Shown here: piece after piece, positions 23,976 through 32,377 of the stretch
Position numbering within the stretch: the stretch's first letter is position 1
Layout of the letters: the number at the start of each line of letters is the position of its first letter
DNA from: Candidatus Palauibacter australiensis
GTDB lineage: Bacteria; Gemmatimonadota; Gemmatimonadetes; Palauibacterales; Palauibacteraceae
Length of the DNA: 35,210 nt
Direction: 5' to 3'
Assembly (NCBI GenBank): GCA_026705295.1
Contig: JAPPBA010000143.1
Span: forward strand, 1-35,210
Made by a program: the position numbers and the translations under genes
The notes under the pieces: generated by a model
Databases searched by the model: none
What the model was told of the DNA's origin: nothing
Seen by the model: only the letters and a program-made list of their open reading frames with translations

Positions 23976-24926
23976 CTACGCCGCCGTACGGAAGGGGACC
24001 CGGCGGCCCGCCGCGTCGAGGCGTTCGAGACCGTCACCGCCGGTCCAGCCGTCTCCGGCGCGGTCGATTCGATGACCCGGGTCGAGAAGGACGCAGGAGT
24101 CCGGGGAGAAGCGGGCCGCGAGCCGCGCTCCCCGGGTGCGATCGTCCAGGGCGAGCCGAGCCGAAGCGTGCGGCAGCGCGACAAGCCCTTCGGCGATCCC
24201 GAGCCCCGCGTCGAAGACTTCGGGATGGCCCGCGCCCCACGGCGGCCGATCGTGAAAGAGCACGACGCGCTCCGTCAGCACCATGGCGCCCGCCGACCGG
24301 CCGATCACGACCCGTCCGCCCAGGAGCTTCCTTCCCCCGAACAGGCGCAGGCGGCTCAGCAGGTTCCCGACGTGCCCGCCCTCCAGCACGATCGCCTCCG
24401 CGCCCTCGAGCCGCGCGTGCACCTCGCGCCGTTGCGATCGCACCGCGTCGCGCTCGGGGGGTGTCAGGCGGTGCTCGAACTCCGACCGGATCTCGAGCAC
24501 CCGGGCCAGGTGCCGGGCGTCGAGGCGCCGAATGGCCGCGAGGGCTTCGCCGCGCTCGGCCCGGAGCACCGACGCGTCCCCCCGCAATTCGGCCAGTCGC
24601 CGGTGCGCCTCGATGAGGCCGTGGAGGCGCAGATTGTAGGCGCGACGCAGCGACCGGAGCCGGTCCCGTGTCTCGCGGTGCGCACGCGCGAGTTCCGCGT
24701 CCGCCTCGGCGATCCGGTCGGAGCGCCGATAGAGTTCGAGATCGACGACGCGGTTGGCGAGGCCTGGATCGATGAGCCCCTCGTTCGCCTCGCGGTCCCG
24801 CCACCCGGCGGTGATGGCGGCGATCCGCGCGCCCGGGGACAGCGCGCCCCCGGCCTCCAGTTCCCGCACCACGTCCCGGAGCGCGAGGCCGCCCCCGCGC
24901 GGACCCAGCAGGACAAGCGCGCTCAT
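23976..24926 (-). CDS. Peptidase S51-like protein with long helical insertion
   Basis: The 316-residue protein has the class I amidotransferase-like fold of S51 peptidases (dipeptidase E, cyanophycinase). LVLLGPRGGG opens the first strand, and RIAAITAGWRD (34-44) follows. VLEGGHVGNLL (180-190) and the nucleophile elbow IGRSAGAMVL (S211) come next, then a possible catalytic His in ALPHASA (H253). Between about 66 and 172 lies a charged, Arg/Leu/Glu-rich helical insertion (coiled-coil-like) not found in standard members of about 230 residues. It may hydrolyse isopeptide or alpha-aspartyl bonds, or act as an amidotransferase-like partner; this is uncertain. ATG 24926 overlaps the stop of ATP-grasp A (ATGA). 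Confidence 0.75.
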   Translation of the reverse strand: MSALVLLGPRGGGLALRDVVRELEAGGALSPGARIAAITAGWRDREANEGLIDPGLANRVVDLELYRRSDRIAEADAELARAHRETRDRLRSLRRAYNLRLHGLIEAHRRLAELRGDASVLRAERGEALAAIRRLDARHLARVLEIRSEFEHRLTPPERDAVRSQRREVHARLEGAEAIVLEGGHVGNLLSRLRLFGGRKLLGGRVVIGRSAGAMVLTERVVLFHDRPPWGAGHPEVFDAGLGIAEGLVALPHASARLALDDRTRGARLAARFSPDSCVLLDPGHRIDRAGDGWTGGDGLERLDAAGRRVPFRTAA

Positions 24927-26146
24927 GCGGCGCGCACTCTCACCCAGCGTCCGACGGCGTCGAGCATGCGGCGCAGTTCGTCGTAGTCCGGGTGCCGCAG
25001 CCGGAGCCAGGCGTTGGCCATGTACCCGGCCTCCACCGGCTGGGTGGGCGTGCCGGGCGGCGGCAGGTGCGTATCGATGATCCACTCCCCGAAGCGGGTT
25101 TCCACCTTCTCCAGGCCCTCGTACCCCGCGATCCGCCCATCGTTTTCGGGCCGCAGCGTCACGATCCCCGCGGAGTAGCGGCGCGACGCGTCTCGCAGTT
25201 TCCGGCCATGCACGATGCAGGACGCCCATTCGCGGTACACGTCCATTTCGTTCGCCGCCCCGTACAGGTCCCAGGCCCGCACGCCGGGCGGGCGGCAGCC
25301 GATCTCGGAGAACTTGAGCCCTTTCTCGCCGAAGAACCATTCCATGTGGGTGGCGGATGTCCCGATCTCGAGCGCGTCGATGACCCGCCGTCCGAGTTCC
25401 CGGACCTCCGCGTAGGCGGAGGCGGTGTCGATCCGGTTCGTGGCGATGAACTGGGGCGACACCTCCCGCGTCCGCATGGCCTCGAGCACGTTCGGGTAGT
25501 AGTGCGTCATGAAATCGTGGACGACCGTGCCGCCCACCGTCAGCGTGTCATAGAAGGCCTCGTGTCCGTCCACGAACTCCTCTACGGCAACTTCGGCGCC
25601 GCGCCCCACGCCGAGGCGCGGGAGCAGTGCCGCGAGCTGTGCCTCATCGTCGACGCGAACCGTGCCCGAGGCGCCCGCCCCCGCGCGAGGCTTGACGATG
25701 AGCGGATAACCGACCCTCCGGCCGAACGCCGCGATCTCGTCCGCGTCGCCTCCGCCCATCGACTGGGCGGTCGCGATCCCCGCATCGCGAAGGGCGTCCT
25801 TCATCGCCGGCTTGTCGCGGCACAGGTGCGCGGTCTTCACGGAGGTCCCGGCCAGTCCCGCGGCTTCCCGCACGCGTGCGACCGGGAGGATGTGGGCTTC
25901 GACCGTGGCCTCGAGGCGGTCCACGGGGCGCCGCCGGTGGATCTCGTGAACGGCGTGCGCGAGCGCGCCCTCATCGCACACCGAGCCGACCTGCTCGTAG
26001 CAGGTGAGCCACCGGTGCAGATCGGAGCCCAGCGCTTCCAGCGGCGCTTCGCCCACCGCGGACACCTCGGCGCCGACTTCGTGCAGACCGCGCACGAAGT
26101 CCTTCTGGTTCCCGGGAAACAGGGGTTCGACGAATACGACGTGCAT
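24923..26146 (-). CDS. ATP-grasp ligase A
   Basis: This 407-residue enzyme has an N-terminal Rossmann-like pre-ATP-grasp domain (HVVFVEPLFPGNQKDFVRGLHEVGAEV). The core has K112/K116 (DKPAMKDAL), K152 (YPLIVKPRAGAGASGT), E189-E190 in the adenine-contact segment, E269 (THMEWF) and E281/R285 (FSEIGCRPPG). This is the layout of biotin-carboxylase-like ATP-grasp ligases, which include L-amino-acid ligases. It is a paralogue of ligases B and C across the divergent promoter, closest to C by the motif spacing. ATG 26146 is preferred because it aligns with the others; ATG 26194 would add 16 residues. It is the first gene of the five-gene minus operon. Substrates unknown. Confidence 0.87.
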   Translation of the reverse strand: MHVVFVEPLFPGNQKDFVRGLHEVGAEVSAVGEAPLEALGSDLHRWLTCYEQVGSVCDEGALAHAVHEIHRRRPVDRLEATVEAHILPVARVREAAGLAGTSVKTAHLCRDKPAMKDALRDAGIATAQSMGGGDADEIAAFGRRVGYPLIVKPRAGAGASGTVRVDDEAQLAALLPRLGVGRGAEVAVEEFVDGHEAFYDTLTVGGTVVHDFMTHYYPNVLEAMRTREVSPQFIATNRIDTASAYAEVRELGRRVIDALEIGTSATHMEWFFGEKGLKFSEIGCRPPGVRAWDLYGAANEMDVYREWASCIVHGRKLRDASRRYSAGIVTLRPENDGRIAGYEGLEKVETRFGEWIIDTHLPPPGTPTQPVEAGYMANAWLRLRHPDYDELRRMLDAVGRWVRVRAA

Positions 26147-26269
26147 TGCTTCGCCAACAACTCGGGGAAAAACTTCACTTTGAGGGCCCGACATAGTACA
26201 GTCCCTGCGCTCGAACGCCAGCCCGTCCGGCGGCGGCCGTCCGGCCCGCCGCTGCAACCCGGAAAACCC
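26147..26269. promoter_or_regulatory. Divergent promoter region of the ATP-grasp locus
   Basis: This 123-base gap separates ligase A (minus) from ligase B (plus). On the minus strand TACTAT (26198-26193) is a fair -10 element, with CTGGCG (26221-26216) a poor -35 at 17 bases. On the plus strand CATAGT (26192-26197) matches -10 at four positions. The two candidates overlap, so one regulator could control both operons. No clear operator was found. Confidence 0.4.
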
Positions 26270-27493
26270 ATGCCCAACGTAGCCTTCGTCGCCCCGTTCT
26301 ATCTCCCTGCCACGCTGCGCTTTCTGGAAGCCGCCGCGGGGCTCGCCGGCGTGCGCCTCGGGGTCGTGACCCAGGAACCGCTCGAGCGAATGCCCGCCTC
26401 CCTGCGGCGGAGGGTCGCGGCGCACGCCCGGGTCGACGACGCGCTGTCGGCGGAGGGCATCCACACCGGGCTGCGCCGGCTCTCCGGCGAACTCGGCGGC
26501 ATCGACCGTCTCCTAGGCGCGCTCGAGGAGCTGCAGGTACCGCTCGGCGAACTGCGAGACGCCCTCGGAATCGAAGGGATGGGCGCGGGGGCGGCGCGCA
26601 ACTTCCGCGACAAGTCCCGCATGAAGGACGTGCTGCGGGCGCACGGCCTGCCCTGCGCCCGGCACGCGCTGGTCCGGGACGAGGCCGAGGCGGTGGCCTT
26701 CGCGGACGCGACGGGCTTCCCGCTCATCGTGAAGCCGCCGGCCGGCTCCGGCGCCCGCGGCACATTCCGCGTCGAAACGACGGCGCAGTTGCGCACGGCG
26801 ATCGCGATGTCGCGGCCGAGCGCCGAGCGGCCGACGCTCATCGAGGAGTTCGTCGTCGGCGAGGAACACTCCTTCGACGCGGTCTCGATCGGCGGACGCG
26901 TCGTCTGGCATTCGATCAACCACTACCTGCCTTCGCCGCTCGAGGTGCTGCGCGAGCCGTGGATCCAGTGGTGCGTCCTCCTTCCGCGGGAGGTCGACTC
27001 GCCCCGGTACGACGAGATCCGGCGCGTCGCCGGACCCGCGCTCGATGCGCTCGGGATGGAGACGGGGCTGAGCCACATGGAGTGGTTCCGGCGGCCCGAC
27101 GGTCCGGTGGCGATCTCCGAAGTCGGGGCCCGGCCGCCCGGCGCACAGTTCGTCACGCTGATCTCGCAGGCGCACGACGTCGACCTTTACCGGGCCTGGG
27201 CCCGCCTCCTGATCTTCGACGAGTTCGACCCGCCGCCCCGCCCGTACGCGGCCGGCGCGGCCTATCTCCGGGGACAGGGCCGGGGCTCCGTGCGGCGGGT
27301 GGCCGGGATCGAGGAGATCGCGAAGGAACTCGGGCCGCTCTGCGTCGAATGGCGCCTTCCCCGCGCGGGACAGCCGCAGAGCGCGTCCTACGAGGGAGAG
27401 GGCTACATCATCGTCCGCCACCCGCGCACCGAGGTCGTCGAGGAGGCGCTGGAGCGGATCATCACCCGCGTGCGGGTGGAACTCGCCACGTGA
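26270..27493 (+). CDS. ATP-grasp ligase B
   Basis: This 407-residue paralogue of ligases A and C has the pre-ATP-grasp domain at 1-105 (VAFVAPFYLPATLRFLEAAAG). The core carries RDKSRMKDVL (113-122), PLIVKPPAGSGARGT with K155, IEEFVVGEEHSFD, SHMEWF with E271 and ISEVGARPPGAQF with E284. A C-terminal module about 315-405 ends in VRHPRTEVVEEALERI. It probably catalyses an ATP-dependent amide bond. The substrate pocket residues differ from A and C (for example, Trp/Gln-rich REPWIQWCVLLP at 229-239), so a different substrate is likely. It starts at ATG 26270 and is the first gene of the plus-strand arm. Confidence 0.87.
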   Translation: MPNVAFVAPFYLPATLRFLEAAAGLAGVRLGVVTQEPLERMPASLRRRVAAHARVDDALSAEGIHTGLRRLSGELGGIDRLLGALEELQVPLGELRDALGIEGMGAGAARNFRDKSRMKDVLRAHGLPCARHALVRDEAEAVAFADATGFPLIVKPPAGSGARGTFRVETTAQLRTAIAMSRPSAERPTLIEEFVVGEEHSFDAVSIGGRVVWHSINHYLPSPLEVLREPWIQWCVLLPREVDSPRYDEIRRVAGPALDALGMETGLSHMEWFRRPDGPVAISEVGARPPGAQFVTLISQAHDVDLYRAWARLLIFDEFDPPPRPYAAGAAYLRGQGRGSVRRVAGIEEIAKELGPLCVEWRLPRAGQPQSASYEGEGYIIVRHPRTEVVEEALERIITRVRVELAT

Positions 27494-27531
27494 CGAAACA
27501 GCTCACACGTAACGGAACAACACAACGGACC

Positions 27532-28749
27532 ATGAACGTATTGATGATTTCGCCGGGCTACCCGGCCGAGATGACCTGGTTCACGCGCGGGCTCGCGGAG
27601 GTAGGAGCGAACGTCATCGGCCTGGGCGATCAGCCCGGGGCGGCGCTGCCCGAGATCGCCCGGGCGAGCGTGTCCGACCACCTGCAGGTGAGATCGCTGG
27701 CCGATGAGGCGGACGTGATGCGGCAGGTTGCCGAGTTCGCCGCGCGAACCCGGATCGATCGCGTGGAGTGCCTGTGGGAGCCCTTCATGATCCTCGCCGC
27801 GCGGCTGCGCGAGATGCTGGAACTGCCGGGGCCGACCGTCGAGCAGACGCTCCCCTTCCGCGACAAGGAAGTGATGAAGGACGTGCTCGACGCCGCCGGG
27901 ATCCGGACGCCCCGCCACGGGAGGGCCACGAGCAACGCCGAGTGCCGCGAGGTCGCGGAGGGCGTCGGCTTCCCCCTCATCGTGAAGCCCGTCGCCGGCG
28001 CCGGCTCGGCCGATACCCACCGGGTCGATTCGGCGCGGGATCTGGAGCGGGTCCTTCCCGCCCTGCGGCACGTCCCCCAGGTCACGGTCGAGGAGTTCAT
28101 CGAGGGCGAGGACATGACCTTCGACACGGTCACGGTCGGAGGCGCCGTGGCGCACTACAACATCTGCCGCTACTGGCCCCGCGCCCTCGAGTCGAAGACG
28201 CACGAGTGGCTCAGCCCCATCACGTACGCGCTGCGCGACGTGGAGGCGGATGATGTCGCCGCCGGACGCGAGATGGGGTTCGCCGTGCTCGCCGCGCTCG
28301 GATTCGAGACCGGCTACACGCACATGGAGTGGTACCGGACCGCGGACGGGGAGGCCGTGTTCGGCGAGATCGCCGCGCGTCCCCCCGGCGTGCGGACGGT
28401 CGACCTCATCAACTTCGCGAGCGACATCGACACCTACCGCGGGTGGGCCGAAGGCGTCGTGCACGCGACGTGGTCGCAGCCGGTGGAACGGAAGTACAAC
28501 GCCTGCTGGATCGTCAAGCGGGCGCGTGGACAAGGCCGGATCCAGCGCATCGAGGGGCTCGGCCCGCTGCTCCAGGAGTACGGCGAGCGGGTGTGCAGCC
28601 TGGATCTGCTCCCGGTCGGATCACCCCGGCGGAACTGGCAGGCGACGCTCGTCTCCGACGGGATGATCTTCCTCCGCCACCCGGACCTGGAGGCGCTGGA
28701 GGCGATCGCCGGCGAGTTCGCGACGCGTCTGCAACTCTACGCGGCTTGA
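27532..28749 (+). CDS. ATP-grasp ligase C
   Basis: This 405-residue paralogue begins NVLMISPGYPAEMTWFTRGLAEVGANVIGLGD, very like the start of ligase A. Core motifs are FRDKEVMKDVLDAAGI, PLIVKPVAGAGSADT with K152, VEEFIEGEDMTFDTV, THMEWY with E266 and GEIAARPPGVR with E279. The spacing of K152, the E266 region and the RPPG motif is within a few residues of ligase A. A conserved C-terminal module follows (AGWAEGVVH region to the end). It lies 38 bases after ligase B on the same strand and converges with glgB. The reaction is likely ATP-dependent carboxylate-amine ligation; substrates are not readable. Confidence 0.87.
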   Translation: MNVLMISPGYPAEMTWFTRGLAEVGANVIGLGDQPGAALPEIARASVSDHLQVRSLADEADVMRQVAEFAARTRIDRVECLWEPFMILAARLREMLELPGPTVEQTLPFRDKEVMKDVLDAAGIRTPRHGRATSNAECREVAEGVGFPLIVKPVAGAGSADTHRVDSARDLERVLPALRHVPQVTVEEFIEGEDMTFDTVTVGGAVAHYNICRYWPRALESKTHEWLSPITYALRDVEADDVAAGREMGFAVLAALGFETGYTHMEWYRTADGEAVFGEIAARPPGVRTVDLINFASDIDTYRGWAEGVVHATWSQPVERKYNACWIVKRARGQGRIQRIEGLGPLLQEYGERVCSLDLLPVGSPRRNWQATLVSDGMIFLRHPDLEALEAIAGEFATRLQLYAA

Positions 28750-28768
28750 TCCCGCCCGATCCGAGGCG

Positions 28769-30775
28769 TCACGGTTCCTCCGCGCGCTGGAGCACGACGA
28801 AAGCCAGCGGCGGGAGATCGACGGCGAGCGAGGCGGGACGCGCGTGGCGGGGGACCTCCTCCGCGCGGATCCGAGGGGCCGTGCGCCCGCTCCCCCCGAA
28901 CTCCGGGTCGCCGCTGTCGAGGAGGACGCGGTACGGCCCGGCTTCGGGAAGGGCGACCCGATACCTGGGCCACGCGGTGGCGGAGAAGTTCGCCACGACG
29001 ACGACGGCCGCCTCCCACTCCGGCCGCCACCGCAGGTAGCTCAGCACGCTGCGCTTCGCGTCGTGCACGTCCAGCCACTCGAAGCCTTCCGGCGCGTGGT
29101 CGAGCGCGTGCAGCGCGGGCTCGCTCGCGTAGAGACGGTTCAGCGCGCGCACCCAGCGCCGGAGCCCGCGGTGCATCCCGTGCGCCGGGTTCGCCGACGC
29201 ATCCGGCAGACTCCAGTCGAGCGCGCCGTCCTCGTGCCATTCCCGCCGCTCTCCGATCTCCCCTCCCATGAACAGGAGTTTGGCCCCGGGGTGCGTCCAC
29301 ATGTAGCCGAGGAGGAGGCGGAGGCCGGCGAACTTCTCCTCGTCCGTCCCCGGCATCTTCTCCAAGAGAGAACGCTTTAGGTGAACGACTTCATCGTGCG
29401 ACAGGGGAAGGAGATGCCGTTCCGTATGCGCGTAGTGAAGCGAGAACGTCAGGCGCCGGTGCAGGCGCGGCCGCCGCTCCGGCGAAGCCGCCAGCACGCG
29501 GAGCGTGTCGTTCATCCATCCCATGTTCCACTTGAAGTCGAACCCGAGCCCGCCCTCGTCCACGGGCGCCGTCACGCCGGGCCACGCGCTGCTCTCCTCC
29601 GCGAAGAGGAGGACGCCGGGGAAGCGGTCATGGACCATCTCCGAGAGCGCCTTGAGGAAGGCGATCGCACCGAGGTTCTCGCGGCCCCCGAGTTCGTTCG
29701 GCTCCCACTCTCCCTCTTCCCGGGAATAGTCGAGGTGGAGCATCGATGCCACCGCATCGACGCGCAGACCGTCCACGTGGTATCGCTCGATCCAGTGGCG
29801 CGCGCTCGAAAGGAGGAAGGAGACGACCTCCGGCCGACTGAAGTCGAAGGCGAGGGTGCCCCAGTCCGGATGAACGGCCCGCGACTCCTCCCCCATCTCG
29901 TAGAGGGGCGCTCCGTCGAACGTCCTCAGGCCGTGGAGGTCGGGGCCGAAGTGGCCCGGCACCCAGTCGAGCACGACGCCCAGCCCAAGGCGGTGCGCCT
30001 CATCCACGAAATGCGCGAAATCCTCCGGAGGCCCGTAGCGGGAGGTGGGGGCGAAGTACCCGACCGTCTGGTAGCCCCAGCTCCCGTCATAGGGGTGTTC
30101 CATGACGGGGAGGAGTTCGATGTGGGTGAAGCCCAGATCGGCGGCATAGGGCAGCAGCTCCCGGGCGAGCGCGCGATACCCGAGCCACGAGCCGTCCGCG
30201 TGCCGACGCCAGGAGCCGGGGTGGACCTCGTAGATGGACATGGGATTGTCGGGGGCCGCGCGGTCCGGGCGAGTCTCGCGCCACTCGGCATCCGTCCATT
30301 CGTACGGGGCGGTCGAGGCGACGCGCGATGCGGTGCCCGGCCGGACTTCGGCGGCGCGCCCGAGCGGATCCGCCTTGTCGACCGCGACGGAGAGCCCGTC
30401 CGGTTCCCCGTCCCCGTCGGTCCCGGAACGCACCTGGAATTTGTACAGGTCTCCCGGCCCGACGCCGGGGAGGAAGCGTTCCCACACGCCGGCATCGCCC
30501 ACCGCGGACATGGGATGGGCCGTTCCGTCCCACGCGTTGAACGAGCCCACGACGCTGACGCTCCGGGCGCGCGGGGCCCACACGGCGAACCGCGTCCCCG
30601 CCTCCCCGCCGCGCTCGCACGGGTGCGCGCCGAGGAGGTCGTGGAGCGCGGACTCCCGTCCCGCGTGGAACGCCTCGAAGTCGGGAGCCTTCAGAGGGAA
30701 CGAAGGATCGCGCGCCGGGGTTTGGAGAGGTCCGGGGGGGCCGCTAGTTTTTTCGTGTTCGATCTGCCACCTCAT
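28769..30775 (-). CDS. glgB: 1,4-alpha-glucan branching enzyme GlgB
   Basis: This 668-residue GH13 enzyme introduces alpha-1,6 branches into glycogen. An N-terminal CBM48-like domain (about 58-150) reads TRFAVWAPRARSVSVVGSFNAWDG. The catalytic barrel has VHPGSWRR, LLPVMEHPYDGSWGYQ (221-236), the nucleophile D340 in DGLRVDAVASML, the acid/base E393 in FAEESSAWPGV and the third carboxylate D461 in LSHDEVVH. A C-terminal beta domain ends the protein. ATG 30775 was chosen because it lies before the PDFEAFHAGRE-x8-LGAHP segment where branching-enzyme homology begins. No good ribosome-binding site is visible, so the true start is uncertain by about 20 residues. It is divergent from glgA. Confidence 0.95.
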   Translation of the reverse strand: MRWQIEHEKTSGPPGPLQTPARDPSFPLKAPDFEAFHAGRESALHDLLGAHPCERGGEAGTRFAVWAPRARSVSVVGSFNAWDGTAHPMSAVGDAGVWERFLPGVGPGDLYKFQVRSGTDGDGEPDGLSVAVDKADPLGRAAEVRPGTASRVASTAPYEWTDAEWRETRPDRAAPDNPMSIYEVHPGSWRRHADGSWLGYRALARELLPYAADLGFTHIELLPVMEHPYDGSWGYQTVGYFAPTSRYGPPEDFAHFVDEAHRLGLGVVLDWVPGHFGPDLHGLRTFDGAPLYEMGEESRAVHPDWGTLAFDFSRPEVVSFLLSSARHWIERYHVDGLRVDAVASMLHLDYSREEGEWEPNELGGRENLGAIAFLKALSEMVHDRFPGVLLFAEESSAWPGVTAPVDEGGLGFDFKWNMGWMNDTLRVLAASPERRPRLHRRLTFSLHYAHTERHLLPLSHDEVVHLKRSLLEKMPGTDEEKFAGLRLLLGYMWTHPGAKLLFMGGEIGERREWHEDGALDWSLPDASANPAHGMHRGLRRWVRALNRLYASEPALHALDHAPEGFEWLDVHDAKRSVLSYLRWRPEWEAAVVVVANFSATAWPRYRVALPEAGPYRVLLDSGDPEFGGSGRTAPRIRAEEVPRHARPASLAVDLPPLAFVVLQRAEEP

Positions 30776-30842
30776 CGCGGCGCGTCCGTCCGGACCGGGC
30801 GCCGTCCCTTGCAGCCACACATACGCCACTTCGCGACGAAGT
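30776..30842. other. Divergent gap between glgB and glgA
   Basis: The gap is only 67 bases. A perfect small inverted repeat, ACTTCG-CGA-CGAAGT (30828-30842), touches the glgA start codon and could affect translation or be an operator half. No convincing promoter boxes were recognised; promoters may overlap the coding ends. Confidence 0.35.
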
Positions 30843-32363
30843 ATGAGCCGCATGCCTGCAATCGCCAAGCCAGCGCCGACACGACCGCGGGCGGGGGTCA
30901 AGCCGCCGGAGGAACTCGCCGTCGTGCATCTCGTCGCCGAGTACTGGCCGTACGCCCGCACGGGCGGCCTCGCGGAGGCGGTGCGCGGCATCGCGACCTT
31001 CCAGGCCGCCCAGGGAACTCCCGTCACGGTCTTCATGCCGCTCTACCGGTCGGTGCGCGAGGCCTTCCCCGACCTTGAGCCGATTGCGGACAGCTTCCGC
31101 GTGCGCGTGGGGCGCCGGGTGGAGGAAGTCCGGATTCTCCAGCACCCCGGCCCGCGCCGGAACCCGCGCGTGCTCTTCGTCGACCACCCCGGGTGCTTCG
31201 ACCGGGAGGGGATCTACGGCGAAGGCGGGGCGGACTACGCGGACAACCCGCTGCGCTTCGCGCTCTACAACCTCGCGGCGCTCCGGATTCTGCCGGAACT
31301 CGCCAACGTGCCCGTCGTCGTCCACGCGCACGACTGGCATGCGGCCCTCGCCCCCGTCTTCCTGCGCACGCGGTTCGCCGGGCGCGAGGCGCACGACCGC
31401 ATGGCGGCCGTCCTCTCGATCCACAACGCGGGCTACCAGGGACTTCAGGGGCCCGAGGTGCTGGAGGAGATCGGGCTGCCGCGCGAGCTGTTCCACTGGC
31501 GGCTCATGGAGTTCTACGGCCACCTGAACCTGCTCAAGGGCGGCCTCGTGTTCGCGGACTACGCGACGACCGTGAGTCCCACGCACGCGCACGAGCTTCG
31601 CACGGCCGACGGCGGGTTCGGTCTCCACGGCTCGTTCATCGAGATGGGCGACCGCTTTCTCGGGATTCTGAACGGCGTCGACCTGGAGGTATGGGATCCC
31701 GGGACGGACCCGGAGATCGCCGCCACGTTCTCGAGCGAAGACCTGGCCGGGAAGGCCGTGTGCAAGCGGGCGCTGCAGCGGGAGTACTCGCTGACCGAGG
31801 CGCCGGGCGTACCGCTGTACGGCATGACGGCGCGGCTCGTCGCGCAGAAGGGGCTCGACCTCCTCATCGACGGCGGGCCGCTGGAGCGGGCCGAAGGGCA
31901 GTTCATCTTTCTCGGCCAGGGTGAGGAGCGGTACGAAACAGCGCTGCGCGAGTTGGCCGGGCGGTACCCGGACCGGATCGCCGTGGACACCGAGTTCGCC
32001 GAAGCCAAGGAGCACCGGCTCCTGGCGGGCATCGACCTCCTCCTGATGCCGTCGCTCTACGAACCGTGCGGTCTCACGCAGATGCGGGCGCAGCTCTACG
32101 GCGTGCTCCCGGTCGCCCGGCGCGTCGGGGGGCTGGCCGACACCATCGAGGACCAGGTCACGGGCTTCCTGTTCGACGGCTACACGCCGGAAGATCTGGA
32201 GATCGCGCTCGGGCGGGCCGCCGCGCTGTATGCGGGGAGCCGGGAGGCATGGAACGAGCATGCCGTGCAGGCGATGACCCGCGACTTCGGCTGGGCGAGC
32301 AGCGCCGGCCGCTATCTGGACGTGTACCGGCGGGCGCTCGCCGCGCACGCCCCGGGCGACTGA
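30843..32363 (+). CDS. glgA: Glycogen synthase GlgA (GT5)
   Basis: This 506-residue GT5 enzyme extends alpha-1,4-glucan from ADP-glucose (or UDP-glucose). N-terminal motif: AEYWPYARTGGLAEAV (32-47); the family's KTGGL lysine is Arg39 here. Other hallmarks are HAHDWHAALAP (161-171), SIHNAGYQG (192-200), the LNGVDLEVWDP segment (276-286), RLVAQKGLDLL (331-341) and SLYEPCGLTQM with E407. ATG 30843 and ATG 30852 are both possible; the first was used. The gene starts 67 bases from divergent glgB, and a GH57 gene follows 14 bases after its stop. Bacterial GlgA lysine (K15 in E. coli) contacts the nucleotide-sugar phosphate, so the conservative Arg is worth noting. Confidence 0.92.
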   Translation: MSRMPAIAKPAPTRPRAGVKPPEELAVVHLVAEYWPYARTGGLAEAVRGIATFQAAQGTPVTVFMPLYRSVREAFPDLEPIADSFRVRVGRRVEEVRILQHPGPRRNPRVLFVDHPGCFDREGIYGEGGADYADNPLRFALYNLAALRILPELANVPVVVHAHDWHAALAPVFLRTRFAGREAHDRMAAVLSIHNAGYQGLQGPEVLEEIGLPRELFHWRLMEFYGHLNLLKGGLVFADYATTVSPTHAHELRTADGGFGLHGSFIEMGDRFLGILNGVDLEVWDPGTDPEIAATFSSEDLAGKAVCKRALQREYSLTEAPGVPLYGMTARLVAQKGLDLLIDGGPLERAEGQFIFLGQGEERYETALRELAGRYPDRIAVDTEFAEAKEHRLLAGIDLLLMPSLYEPCGLTQMRAQLYGVLPVARRVGGLADTIEDQVTGFLFDGYTPEDLEIALGRAAALYAGSREAWNEHAVQAMTRDFGWASSAGRYLDVYRRALAAHAPGD

Positions 32364-32377
32364 ATCCGCCTTCGGCC

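Noticed and set aside
23976-26146. Cyanophycin synthesis and breakdown (ATP-grasp plus S51).
   Set aside because: Cyanophycin synthetase is a large (about 870 residues) ATP-grasp/Mur-ligase fusion. The ligases here are about 405 residues without a Mur ligase domain, so only the general idea of amide chemistry holds.
24184-26464. Longer in-frame starts for the S51, Fes-like and ATP-grasp A genes.
   Set aside because: The extensions are shadow sequence over neighbouring genes. The ATGA overlaps and the alignment of N-terminal motifs among ligases A-C support the shorter starts.
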